From Pseudoxanthomonas sacheonensis (lineage in GTDB: Bacteria > Pseudomonadota > Gammaproteobacteria > Xanthomonadales > Xanthomonadaceae), in contig NZ_PDWS01000003.1 of the NCBI RefSeq assembly GCF_010093305.1, positions 227,001-291,000 of the forward strand: a DNA stretch of 64,000 bases. Direction: 5' to 3'. A program made the position numbers and the translations under genes. Positions 8,702-17,139 of this stretch are shown here, one piece after another (position 1 is the stretch's first letter; the number at the start of each line of letters is the position of its first letter). Under the pieces are notes generated by a model. That model saw only the letters and a list, made by a program, of their open reading frames with translations, was not told where the DNA came from and did no database searches.

Positions 8702-9553
8702 TCAGGTCCCGTCCAAGGGCGTCAGCAGCTTCGGGCCATCATTCTTGCCGAGCATGTAAACGCCGCCATCGGCCAGCCCATCCGGCGAGAATCCCGGACG
8801 GTCCTCGTCCGACCACGGAATGGTCTGGCGAACGCCGGGAATGTACAACTCCCATTTGCCGTATGCGGCGTCGAAGCGCTTGTCCATATGGAAGGCGACC
8901 GGAACCCGCGCCGACCAGAACTCATCGTCGGCCAGCTCGCCTTTGGTCGGCGTGGCGAAAGTCCATTTGCGCGTCGCCTGCAATGCCGCATTGGACAGGG
9001 ACTTGCGCCATGCAGCCATTTCGCTCTCAAGTCCGACGGTCTTGAGGTTCACCTGTTCGATGATCGCATCTGCCACATGCCCGTCCTTGCCCACCTTCAC
9101 CACGACGTAGACGACGCCGGAGGCCCCGCTCATCGCCACGCTTTGCGGATAGGACGGCGGCGTCAGCTTCATGCCGGTCAGGGTTTCGCCTTCCCTGGGC
9201 GCAGTACCTTCGAAGTTGGCGTTGCGTATGCCGATCGAATAATTCTTGTCGTCGAGCCGCTTGGCGACCAGGCGGACGCTCATCGGGCTCCGCGTCGGGC
9301 GGGCCTTGCCATCGATGACCACCGGTTCGAACTTCCACGTGGCCACCTGCTTCTGGACGAAGTCGACGACGCCTCCGGGCAATTTCTCCGGTTTGTCGAT
9401 GGTGGTCGAGCTGACGGTGCCGTCTGCGCGGGTCTCGATGGTCCCCGTCACCAGCATGCTGGATTCGACCTGTTTGAGTATTTCCGAACGTTTCGCGGCG
9501 CCGGCCACGGCCGGGCACAGGAGCAGGGCCGCTACGATCCATGCGAACTTCAT
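8702..9553 (-). CDS. Exported TonB_C-like protein, paralogue 1
   Basis: A 283-residue secreted protein starting MKFAWIVAALLLCPAVAGAA, a clear signal peptide. Two segments resemble the TonB C-terminal fold: VTGTIETRADGTVSSTTID (about 34-52, ending in ATWKFEPVV) and SGVVYVVVKVGKDGHVADAI (ending in TRKWTFATPTKG). This G-x-V-x-V-x-hydrophobic-x-V-x-x-D-G-x-V pattern is typical of energy-transducer family annotations. Unlike true TonB it has no retained N-terminal anchor and no Pro-rich spacer. Function unknown. Its paralogue lies immediately upstream on the same strand, which suggests a local duplication. Confidence 0.75.
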   Translation of the reverse strand: MKFAWIVAALLLCPAVAGAAKRSEILKQVESSMLVTGTIETRADGTVSSTTIDKPEKLPGGVVDFVQKQVATWKFEPVVIDGKARPTRSPMSVRLVAKRLDDKNYSIGIRNANFEGTAPREGETLTGMKLTPPSYPQSVAMSGASGVVYVVVKVGKDGHVADAIIEQVNLKTVGLESEMAAWRKSLSNAALQATRKWTFATPTKGELADDEFWSARVPVAFHMDKRFDAAYGKWELYIPGVRQTIPWSDEDRPGFSPDGLADGGVYMLGKNDGPKLLTPLDGT

Positions 9554-9693
9554 GCGCGCTTCCTTTCCCAAGTGGATACGAGTGCAGTCTATGCCTGCCA
9601 GGGACGAAAGCAATCGCCTGCCTCGTCTTTGCACTGTCTGGTTCCTGTCGATGCAGCATCCCACTGGGCGCGCCGTCGGGAGCGCAACCCCGC

Positions 9694-10554
9694 CTACCCT
9701 GCAGGTGGTTCGAGCGATGTCTCCATACGCGGCCCCATACCCAGCACCTGCGGAACGCCTGCCTCGCCGGCGCCGAGCGCCATGCCATCCTCTTGCTGCA
9801 CCCACGGCACCGCGCGACGCGGGCCGGGCACGTAATACTCCCACTCCGCATAGCCCGGCCATTTGGTGACGTATACCATCGGCACGCGCACTACCAGATA
9901 GGGTTGGCCGGCGAGGGGCCCGACTTTCGGAAACCGGAACTTCCATTGCCGCACTGCGGCCGCTGTATGGGCAGCAAAGTCAGCCCGCGCCTTGGCGACC
10001 TCCGCAGGCGAACCGACGAAGTTCAGGTTGACCTGTTCGGTCACAAGATCCTCCACTTCGCCATCGCGTCCCACTTTCGCCACCACATACACGGTACCGC
10101 TTACCCCGATGTGCCCCAGTGAGCGAGGATATTGAGGCCTTCTCAGGCGACCGTCGGCGACCACGGCTTCCTCCGGACGCTGCTTCTCCATGATCGAAGC
10201 GCCGACCAGAGACAACGCGAAATAGCCATCTCCGCGCGGAGTGGCCATGACACGTACGCTGAAACGTTTGTTGCCTGCGCCACCATCTTTTTTCACCACT
10301 CGCCAGCGCGGCACGTAACGCGCCACGTGCCGCAACACTTCCGGCGGCACCTTTTCGGAATGGTCGATCGCATAGCCAGTAATCTTGCCATCGGCGCCGA
10401 TCGCGAGAGTCCCGGTCAATCGCATGCTGCCCACCACCTGGTTGCGCAGATCGCCCGTCTCGACAACGCCAACCGACTCCTGCGCGGATGCAAGACCCGT
10501 CACAACGAACATCCCTATTGCCAGCACCAAACCCCACCAGCTTCCTCGCTTCAT
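9694..10554 (-). CDS. Exported TonB_C-like protein, paralogue 2
   Basis: About 286 residues and clearly related to the downstream gene: signal peptide MKRGSWWGLVLAIGMFVVTG then ASA, a first fold unit (MRLTGTLAIGADGKITGYAI ... YVPRWRVV), and a second (SGTVYVVAKVGRDGEVEDLV ... VRQWKFRFPKVG). Shared landmarks with paralogue 1 include EQVNL and the C-terminal YVPG/YIPG...AVPW/TIPW stretch. The start at 10554 has GAAGGAA upstream; an in-frame ATG at 10572 is less favoured. There is no TM anchor beyond the signal peptide. The two may act together in the periplasm, but nothing nearby says on what. Confidence 0.75.
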   Translation of the reverse strand: MKRGSWWGLVLAIGMFVVTGLASAQESVGVVETGDLRNQVVGSMRLTGTLAIGADGKITGYAIDHSEKVPPEVLRHVARYVPRWRVVKKDGGAGNKRFSVRVMATPRGDGYFALSLVGASIMEKQRPEEAVVADGRLRRPQYPRSLGHIGVSGTVYVVAKVGRDGEVEDLVTEQVNLNFVGSPAEVAKARADFAAHTAAAVRQWKFRFPKVGPLAGQPYLVVRVPMVYVTKWPGYAEWEYYVPGPRRAVPWVQQEDGMALGAGEAGVPQVLGMGPRMETSLEPPAG

Positions 10555-10631
10555 GCCCGTTCCTTCATCCATGGATTCCCGGCCGGTCCGGCCCTATCCG
10601 CCGCATACTATCTATCATCATGAGATGGCGC

Positions 10632-10680
10632 ATGCACAGTAGCGATCTGGCACTGGCATTGGTTTTCTTGCCATCCGCAG
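10632..10680 (+). pseudogene. Decayed copy of the kefC 5' end
   Basis: The ATG at 10632 opens MHSSDLALALVFLPSA, matching MHGSGLELALVFLLAA of intact kefC (15159) at nine of the first thirteen residues, with most substitutions at third positions or single bases. The upstream context is also similar: ccgcatact about 31 bases before this ATG against ccgcataat about 29 bases before kefC. Similarity is lost after about 16 codons and the frame does not continue as a transporter. It lies just beyond the 3' end of the autotransporter gene, so the two copies bracket that gene in the same orientation. Confidence 0.55.
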
Positions 10681-10783
10681 ATGATCCATCGGCAGTTGCG
10701 AGCAGCTATGACTGCTCAGGGCGGAAGCGAGATCACACAGAAAGGTGCCGATGCGTCTCCGCGATTACCGGCACCGTTTCGCG

Positions 10784-13700
10784 TCAATCCTGGATCATGC
10801 CCGTGGACTGGCCGCCCGTCTCCTGTGCCGCATCGGCGACCGTCGAAACCGCCGAAGACCGTCCAACGGGACTGAAGGAGATCATCAGGCCGATGCTGGA
10901 ATTGGCCTGCTGGTCCGAGGCGTGTTCGCGCCGGAACAACAGCGACAGCCTCCAGCTTGGGGCGATAGTCATATCCAGGCCGGCGCCGTAGGTAAACGCA
11001 CTGTCGCCATAGCTGCGCAGGCCCAGGGTGTAGTCGGTCGACACCGGCATCACCACGTAGTTGAGCGAGACGTCGCTGTGGTTCTCGAACGCGTCGCGGT
11101 ATTCGACCATCCAATACGGTCGCAACTGATCGGTGGACTCGGCGAACAGATAACTGCCTTCCACACCGACCGCCACGCTGCTGTTCTGGATGGTCTGCTT
11201 GCCGTAGCTCAGGTCGTAAATGCCCAAGCCGAATTCCCGATAGGCATCCAGGCGCGTCCGGCTGGTATCCAGGCGACCGTAACCGGTCAGGCTCATGCCG
11301 CCGCTGTTGTGGTCGTAGCCCAGGGTCAACGAACCGAACGCCTGGTTGCCGTCGCGTTGCGCGGTGGCCGTTGCGCCGGCTATCGCGCTCCAACGCGTGA
11401 TGTCGAAGTCGAGGCGACCCCAACCGACGATGCCGTCGATGAAGAAGTGTTCGCCCTGGCGCCACAGGCCGTAGGCGGCCAACGACCGCTGGCCTGCATC
11501 CAATCCCGAGCGCGCTTCGTCGAACTTGGTGTCGTTCCAACCGAAGCCGCCGGCCACGCCGAAAAGGAAGCTGTCGTTGACGCGCCAGTCGGCGCCGACG
11601 GTGACGCCATCGCTGCGGAAATCGAAACCTTCGCTGCCCAAGCGACCGTCGCGATCGCCGAACGTCATCACGCCGGCGCTCCAGAGTCCCCAGCCTTTGG
11701 GCAAGTGGACCGCACTGTTCGGAGTCACCTCAGCGGCCGCCAGCGACATGCCGGCGCCCGAACCATTGGTCAGGTTGAGGCTTAGGCCATTGCTGGAAAC
11801 GTTGTCGCGGTTGTAGCGCTGCTGGCGCAGACGGTCGCGGATGTTCGACTGCTGCGCCAAGGCGAAGCGGACGCTGGCGTCGACCTGCGCCTGCAAACCG
11901 CCGACCACGCTCGCGTCGGTAGTCGGATCGGGCCGATCGGTGACCGTCAGAGTCGTGCTCACGCTGGCCTGGGTGTAATTGCCTGTCGCTGCCTGCGTGG
12001 CCACTAGCGTGGCTACGCCATCGCCGACGATCGTGACCGTGCGGCCGGCCACTGTCGCCACCGCAGCATTGCTGCTGGTGAAAGTGAAGGCGCCGCTGCT
12101 GTCGCTGGTGGGTACCGGCAGGTCGAAATCGGGTTCGCCGACACTCTTCTGCAAGTCGTCGATCCAGGTCAACGCCGGCGTAGCGGCGCCTATCGCCACC
12201 GACAAAGCGACTTGCGGCGCGGCGCTGTAGTTGGCATCGGCCGCCTGGTCGGCGGTGAGCGCGCACGCGCCCGCCGACAGCATGGTCACCGTGCTGCCGC
12301 TGATCGTGCACACCGCAGGCGAGGTGCTGGCGAACACCAACGGACTGGTGGAGGCGCCCGGCGTGGCCGAGACGGTGAAGGTGCCATTGGGTGCGTACAC
12401 CGGTGCGGCCGGATTGGCGGCGAAGCTGGTGATCGCCTGGCTCGCCATGCCGATGGTTACGTTGAGCGCGGCTTGCGGAGCGGCGCTGTAGTTGGTGTCG
12501 CCGGCCTGGTCGGCCGCCAGCACGCACGCGCCCGCGGACAGCATGGTCACCGTGCTGCCGCTTACCGTACACACGGTCGAAGAATTGCTGGAGAACACCA
12601 CCGGACTAGTGGAAGGTCTGCCAGAGGCCGAAATCACGAACGTTCCGTTCGGCGCGAATACCGGCGCGGAAGGATTGGCGACGAAATTCGTGATCGTCTG
12701 GTTAGCGGCGCCAATGGCCACATCGAGCGTCACCTGCGAGGCGGCGCTGTAGCCGCCGTCGCCGGCCTGGTTGGCGGTGAGCGCGCACGTGCCCGCCGTC
12801 ACTATCGTCACTGTGCTGCCGCTGACCGTGCACACCGCAGGCGACGTGCTGGCGAATACCACCGGACTGGTCGAAGGACCGGGCGTAGCCGACACGGTGA
12901 AGGTGCCGCCCGGCGTGAATACCGGCGCGGAAGGTGCCGCAGCAAAATTGGTGATCGCTTGGCTTGCCGCACCAATCACCACATTGAGCGAAACCTGTGG
13001 AGCTGCCGTGTAGTTGGCATTGCCCGCCTGGTTGGCGGTAAGCGCGCACGTACCGGATGACAGCATGGTCGCCACGTTGCCGGCGACCGTGCAGACGGCG
13101 GGAGAAGTACTGGCGAATACCACCGGATTGCCCGAATCGCCGCCAGTGGCGGACAACGCGAAAGTACCGCCCGGCGCGAACACCGGCATCGCCGGATTGG
13201 CGGTGAAGCTGGTGATCGCCTGGGCAATGGCCCCTATCGCCAGGGTATAGGCCCGCGACCCGCTGAAGCCATTGCTTGAAAGCGCAGTGACGGTGAAGTT
13301 GAACGAACCGGCCACTGTCGGCGTACCCGACAGCGTGCCTGCGGCCGACAAGGCGAGACCGGCCGGCAATGCGCCGGCGCTGATCGAAAACGTATAGGGC
13401 GCGCTGCCACCATTGGCGCTGCTTGCGCTTAAGGTTTGCGAATAGGCCGTACCGAACGCGCCGTCGGGCAGCGTCGCCGGGTTGATGGTCGTCGTTACCG
13501 TCGCGCAGCTGAGCGCGGCGCTGGAGACATCGGCACCGATGGCAATACCGTTGGCCGGGCTGACCGTACATATCTGCCCGGGAGGCGAAGCCAGCACGCT
13601 GACGTTCCAATTGGCGCCCTGCGGCAAGCGCGTGGGGAAGACATAGCTGCTCGCGCCCTGGGCCACGACGACCTGTTGCGTGCTGACCGGGTTGGTGGCG

Positions 13701-14740
13701 GCCAGTTGCAGCGTGACCGGCCCGGTCTGACCGTTGGCGCTGCCGCCCACCGCGAACTCCGTCTGCGAAAAACAGATCAGCGCCGCGCCATTGCCGGCCT
13801 GCACGCCATTGTTGATGGTGACCGCGGTCAGGCCGCTCGCGCCCGAGCTGCCGCCCGAACCGCCACCACCACCGCCGTTCCAGTTCTGCTGGCATGCGAT
13901 CGTGCCCACGCCCGCGCCGCCACCGCCTGCGCCGATCGTGGCGCCGCCGCCACCGCCGCCGCCGTAGCCGGCACCGGAGAACGAGCCGGAGAAGTTGAAG
14001 GAGTCGCCGCCCGCGCCCGTGGCCGCATTGCCCGCCGTAGCCGGAAAGCTGCCGCAGCCGCCACCGCCCGCACCGCCGGTGCCTACCGCACCGCCGCCGC
14101 CGCCGTACGGGCCGGGCCCTCCCGGCACATCGGCGCCCACGCTGCCCGTACCGCCGCCGCCCACCCCGCCTGCACCGCCGGCGATCACGTTGTTCGTACT
14201 CCAGCCTGCATTGCCGCCGCCGCCGCCGCCGCCGGCGATGCCGACCCGGTTGCCGATGCCGTTGCCACCCACGCGCAAATCGGTGGCGCCGCCGCCGATG
14301 CCGTCGACGCCCTGCCCCACGCCACCGGGATTGACCGCCTGCGAGCCCTGGCCACCCACCCAGATCGACAGCGTCGCGCCAGGCGTGACCGCCATCGTGC
14401 CGCGCACTCGTCCACCCAGGCCGCCAGCACCACCTGGCGAATTGGGACTGCCAGCGAGGGTGCCGGCACCGCTACGACCGGCACCGCCCTGGGCGCCACT
14501 GAGGTAGACGGTGATCGAATGCACGCCGGCCGGCACAGTGGCCGTCTGTTCGCCACCGGTGAACCCGAAGGCCGCCGGCGTTTCGCCGACACCGCAGCTC
14601 TGCGCGAACGCCGGAGCGGTCAGCGCCATGGCCGGCAGCAGCACCAGCCATCCCAGCATCCGCGCACGACGCTTGTCGGAACCCGCATGCGCTTGTGCCG
14701 ATGCGCCAACGCGCACCGCGGTATCGGTGGATAGATTCAT
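10784..14740 (-). CDS. Large autotransporter: Gly-rich domain, tandem 87-residue repeats, beta-barrel
   Basis: A type V secreted surface protein of 1318 residues. In order: an extended signal peptide (about 1-47, with KRRARMLGWLVLLPAMALTA, then PAFAQ); a very Gly-rich region of about 270 residues with GGGATDLRVGG and several paired Cys, reminiscent of the ALK/LTK-type glycine-rich domain; a putative-Ig unit (LPAGLALSAAGTLSGTPTVA); four tandem 87-residue repeats (ITSFTANPAMPVFAPGGTF ... VCTV ... CALTANQAGNANY), each with two Cys; one more Ig-like segment; a linker (RDRLRQQRYNRD); and a C-terminal autotransporter barrel (about 1040-1290, WGLWSAGVMTFGDRDGRLGS to SSIGLMISFSP). About 25 residues follow the last predicted strand, unusual because barrels normally end at an aromatic residue. 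Probable adhesin. Confidence 0.88.
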   Translation of the reverse strand: MNLSTDTAVRVGASAQAHAGSDKRRARMLGWLVLLPAMALTAPAFAQSCGVGETPAAFGFTGGEQTATVPAGVHSITVYLSGAQGGAGRSGAGTLAGSPNSPGGAGGLGGRVRGTMAVTPGATLSIWVGGQGSQAVNPGGVGQGVDGIGGGATDLRVGGNGIGNRVGIAGGGGGGGNAGWSTNNVIAGGAGGVGGGGTGSVGADVPGGPGPYGGGGGAVGTGGAGGGGCGSFPATAGNAATGAGGDSFNFSGSFSGAGYGGGGGGGATIGAGGGGAGVGTIACQQNWNGGGGGGSGGSSGASGLTAVTINNGVQAGNGAALICFSQTEFAVGGSANGQTGPVTLQLAATNPVSTQQVVVAQGASSYVFPTRLPQGANWNVSVLASPPGQICTVSPANGIAIGADVSSAALSCATVTTTINPATLPDGAFGTAYSQTLSASSANGGSAPYTFSISAGALPAGLALSAAGTLSGTPTVAGSFNFTVTALSSNGFSGSRAYTLAIGAIAQAITSFTANPAMPVFAPGGTFALSATGGDSGNPVVFASTSPAVCTVAGNVATMLSSGTCALTANQAGNANYTAAPQVSLNVVIGAASQAITNFAAAPSAPVFTPGGTFTVSATPGPSTSPVVFASTSPAVCTVSGSTVTIVTAGTCALTANQAGDGGYSAASQVTLDVAIGAANQTITNFVANPSAPVFAPNGTFVISASGRPSTSPVVFSSNSSTVCTVSGSTVTMLSAGACVLAADQAGDTNYSAAPQAALNVTIGMASQAITSFAANPAAPVYAPNGTFTVSATPGASTSPLVFASTSPAVCTISGSTVTMLSAGACALTADQAADANYSAAPQVALSVAIGAATPALTWIDDLQKSVGEPDFDLPVPTSDSSGAFTFTSSNAAVATVAGRTVTIVGDGVATLVATQAATGNYTQASVSTTLTVTDRPDPTTDASVVGGLQAQVDASVRFALAQQSNIRDRLRQQRYNRDNVSSNGLSLNLTNGSGAGMSLAAAEVTPNSAVHLPKGWGLWSAGVMTFGDRDGRLGSEGFDFRSDGVTVGADWRVNDSFLFGVAGGFGWNDTKFDEARSGLDAGQRSLAAYGLWRQGEHFFIDGIVGWGRLDFDITRWSAIAGATATAQRDGNQAFGSLTLGYDHNSGGMSLTGYGRLDTSRTRLDAYREFGLGIYDLSYGKQTIQNSSVAVGVEGSYLFAESTDQLRPYWMVEYRDAFENHSDVSLNYVVMPVSTDYTLGLRSYGDSAFTYGAGLDMTIAPSWRLSLLFRREHASDQQANSSIGLMISFSPVGRSSAVSTVADAAQETGGQSTGMIQD
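12179..13222 (-). repeat. Four in-frame 261-bp tandem repeats in the autotransporter
   Basis: Four units of 87 codons, starting on the minus strand near 13222, 12961, 12700 and 12439. Unit openings read QAITSFTANPAMP, QAITNFAAAPSAP, QTITNFVANPSAP and QAITSFAANPAAP. Each carries VCTV/VCTI and CALTANQA-type Cys positions about 17 residues apart, which could form a disulfide. The high DNA similarity makes unit number prone to change by recombination. Confidence 0.9.
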
Positions 14741-15158
14741 CGGTATTCCCCAAGACGGATCGCATGCGCTGCGTCCGGAAACTCGCCCAGTTCGATCGCG
14801 CTACGCCCGCGCCCCCGCACGCAACGCTTTCCCCAACCAAAGCTAACCACGTCAAATAATCCATGGCAACCCCAGTATCAGGTACTCGATCCATCCAAGG
14901 TTCCCTCGTTGGATGCCAGAGAAGGGCAGGTCGAGCCGCAGGCACTTCGGTGTCGAGTGACCTGAGGGGGCCGCCATGCTCATGTCATGCATTCCTTGGC
15001 ACCGGAACCGAATGCTCTGCGACGCAGGAATCCGTGCATCGACTCCGTTCGTCGCTGTCCGGATGGGCGCATTTCTTCGCGTGCGCCAAGGGCAAGCGCC
15101 TACCAATAATCACCTGATACGGGTAAGCGCCGCATAATGCAGCCACGGAGGTGCGCGC
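14741..15158. other. 418-bp gap between the autotransporter and kefC starts
   Basis: The two flanking genes diverge, so this must hold both promoters. For kefC I see a strong ribosome-binding site GGAGG at 15147-15151 and a possible -10 CATAAT at 15133-15138 without a convincing -35. On the autotransporter side no clear promoter hexamers or operators stand out. No credible ORF, RNA or repeat is seen. Confidence 0.5.
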
Positions 15159-16976
15159 ATGCACGGTAGCGGTCTGGAACTTGCCCTGGTCTTCCTGCTG
15201 GCCGCAACGCTGGCGGTGCCGCTGTTCAAGAAATTCGGACTGGGCGCGGTGCTGGCCTACCTGGTGGCCGGTGCGGTGCTGGGGCCGTACGGCCTGAGCC
15301 TGGTGAGCGACGCCGACCGCATCCTCAACGCCGCCGAGATCGGCGTGGTGATGATGCTGTTCGTGATCGGCCTGGAGCTTTCGCCGCAGCGTTTGAAGGT
15401 GATGCGCAAACCGGTGTTCGGCGCGGGCGGCCTGCAGGTGCTGTTGACCGCGGCGGCGCTGGGCGGCCTGACCCTGACCGTGATGGACATGCATTGGAAG
15501 ACCGCGCTGGTGGTGGGGTTGGGCCTGGCGCTGTCGTCCACGGCGGTGAGCCTGCAGCTGCTGTCCGAGCGCAAGGAACTCACCACCGACTACGGCCGCC
15601 TCGGCTTCGCGATCCTGTTGTTCCAGGATCTGGCGGCGATTCCGCTATTGGCCGCGATTCCGCTGCTGGCCGGCGCCAAGAACGAAACCCTGAGCTGGAC
15701 CATGGTGTTCCAGGCCGTGGGCGCGATCGCCATCGTGGTGTTCGGCGGACGCCTGCTGCTGCGGCAGGTATTCCGCGTGGTCGCGCGCACGCGCATGCCC
15801 GAGGTGTTCACCGCCAGCGCCCTGCTGGTGGTGCTGGGCACGGCCTGGTTCATGCAGCTGGCGGGCTTGAGTGCGGGACTGGGCGCTTTCCTGGCCGGCG
15901 TGATCCTGTCGGATTCGGAATTCCGGCACGAACTGGAATCGCAGATAGAACCGTTCAAGGGCCTGCTGCTGGGTCTGTTCTTCATCGCCGTGGGCATGGA
16001 CATAGACCTTCACCGCGTGGCCGCCGAACCGCAGATCATCGCCGCGGGCGTGGCGGTGCTGTTGGCGGTGAAGTTCTCGATCCTGTACCTGCTCGGCCTG
16101 CGTCCCGGCAAGCTGGCGCCGCGCGCCGCGCTGATGCTGGCCGGCGTACTGTGGCTGGGCGGCGAATTCGCCTTCGTGGTGTTCAGCGAGGCGGTGCGCG
16201 TGGGCCTGCTGGACGATCCCACCCGCGACCGGCTGGTGGCGATGGTGGGCGTGTCGATGGCGATGACGCCGCTGTTGCTGATCGCCATGTCCAAGCTGCT
16301 GGCGCGGGTGAAGAATCCGGTGGTCAAGCCCGAGTTCGACAGGATCGACGAGATCGATTCGCAGCAGCCGCAGGTGCTGATCGCGGGCATGGGGCGTTTC
16401 GGCCAGATCGTGGCGCGCCTGCTGACCGCGCAACGCATTCCGTTCGTGGCGCTGGAACACAGCCCGGAACAGGTGGAGGACATGCGCCGTTTCGGCAGCC
16501 GCATCTACTACGGCGACCCCACCCGTCCCGAACTGCTGCGCGCTGCCGGCGCGCAGCACGTCAAGGCGTTCGTGATCGCCGTCGACGATACCGAAACCAA
16601 TATCAAGGCCACGCGCCTGATCCGGCGCATGTACCCCAAGGCGCTGATCTTCGCGCGCGCGCGCAACCGCCGGCACGCGTGGCGGTTGATGGATCTGGGA
16701 GCTGAAGCTTTCAGGGAGACCTTCGGCACCAGCCTGGAGATGGGAGAAAAAGTGCTGGTCGCGTTGGGCTTGCCGCCCGAAACGGCGGCCGACCACACCA
16801 GGCGTTTCCGCACCCACGACGAGAAACTGCTGCGCGCGCAGCACCTGATCTACGACGACGATGTCGCCGTGGTGCAGACCGCGCGCGATGCGCGCGCGGA
16901 CCTGGAGAAGCTGTTCGAGGCCGATGTCAGCGACAGCGATACGGTGGAGCAACCCAAGGCCCCCGGGCAGGCTTGA
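15159..16976 (+). CDS. kefC: Glutathione-regulated potassium/proton antiporter, KefB/KefC type
   Basis: CPA2-family inner membrane transporter of 605 residues. About twelve TM helices fill residues 1-390, with family landmarks LAYLVAGAVLGPYGL, LFVIGLELSPQRL, GLALSSTAVSLQLL and GLLLGLFFIAVGMDIDL. A RCK/KTN NAD-binding domain begins at about 405 (VLIAGMGRFGQIVARLL) and continues through VIAVDDTETN and RARNRRHAW. In E. coli such proteins release K+ and acidify the cytoplasm when electrophile-glutathione adducts bind. A KefF/KefG-type ancillary oxidoreductase is not adjacent. A decayed copy of its first codons lies at 10632. Confidence 0.9.
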   Translation: MHGSGLELALVFLLAATLAVPLFKKFGLGAVLAYLVAGAVLGPYGLSLVSDADRILNAAEIGVVMMLFVIGLELSPQRLKVMRKPVFGAGGLQVLLTAAALGGLTLTVMDMHWKTALVVGLGLALSSTAVSLQLLSERKELTTDYGRLGFAILLFQDLAAIPLLAAIPLLAGAKNETLSWTMVFQAVGAIAIVVFGGRLLLRQVFRVVARTRMPEVFTASALLVVLGTAWFMQLAGLSAGLGAFLAGVILSDSEFRHELESQIEPFKGLLLGLFFIAVGMDIDLHRVAAEPQIIAAGVAVLLAVKFSILYLLGLRPGKLAPRAALMLAGVLWLGGEFAFVVFSEAVRVGLLDDPTRDRLVAMVGVSMAMTPLLLIAMSKLLARVKNPVVKPEFDRIDEIDSQQPQVLIAGMGRFGQIVARLLTAQRIPFVALEHSPEQVEDMRRFGSRIYYGDPTRPELLRAAGAQHVKAFVIAVDDTETNIKATRLIRRMYPKALIFARARNRRHAWRLMDLGAEAFRETFGTSLEMGEKVLVALGLPPETAADHTRRFRTHDEKLLRAQHLIYDDDVAVVQTARDARADLEKLFEADVSDSDTVEQPKAPGQA

Positions 16977-16986
16977 TGCGGGGAAT

Positions 16987-17122
16987 GCAGGGCGGGCATT
17001 GCCCGCCATTGCCATCCACCCACGCGCGGCGGCGATTATCGAAACCATGACCGCATCGAACCGGTTTCGATACGGGCCGATGCAAATTGATCCTCCGCGA
17101 TGGCGGGCAATGCCCGCCCTAC
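16987..17122. repeat. REP inverted pair, class C (GTAG-GGCGGGC...)
   Basis: Left arm GCAGGGCGGGCATTGCCCGC (head mutated to GCAG) and right arm GGCGGGCAATGCCCGCCCTA, whose outer end is the complement of GTAG (17119-17122). Between them ATCGAAACC and GGTTTCGAT form a second inner hairpin. It fills most of the gap between the convergent kefC and ankyrin genes. Confidence 0.85.
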
Positions 17123-17139
17123 GGTGGTCCTCGTTTCTT

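Noticed and set aside
10181-10240. Possible frameshift between the two TonB_C-like genes making one split gene
   Set aside because: Each has its own signal peptide, ribosome-binding site and both fold units, so they are paralogues rather than fragments.
12179-13222. Regularly spaced repeats that might suggest a CRISPR array
   Set aside because: The 261-bp units are in frame, translate to one protein repeat and have no short repeat-spacer pattern.
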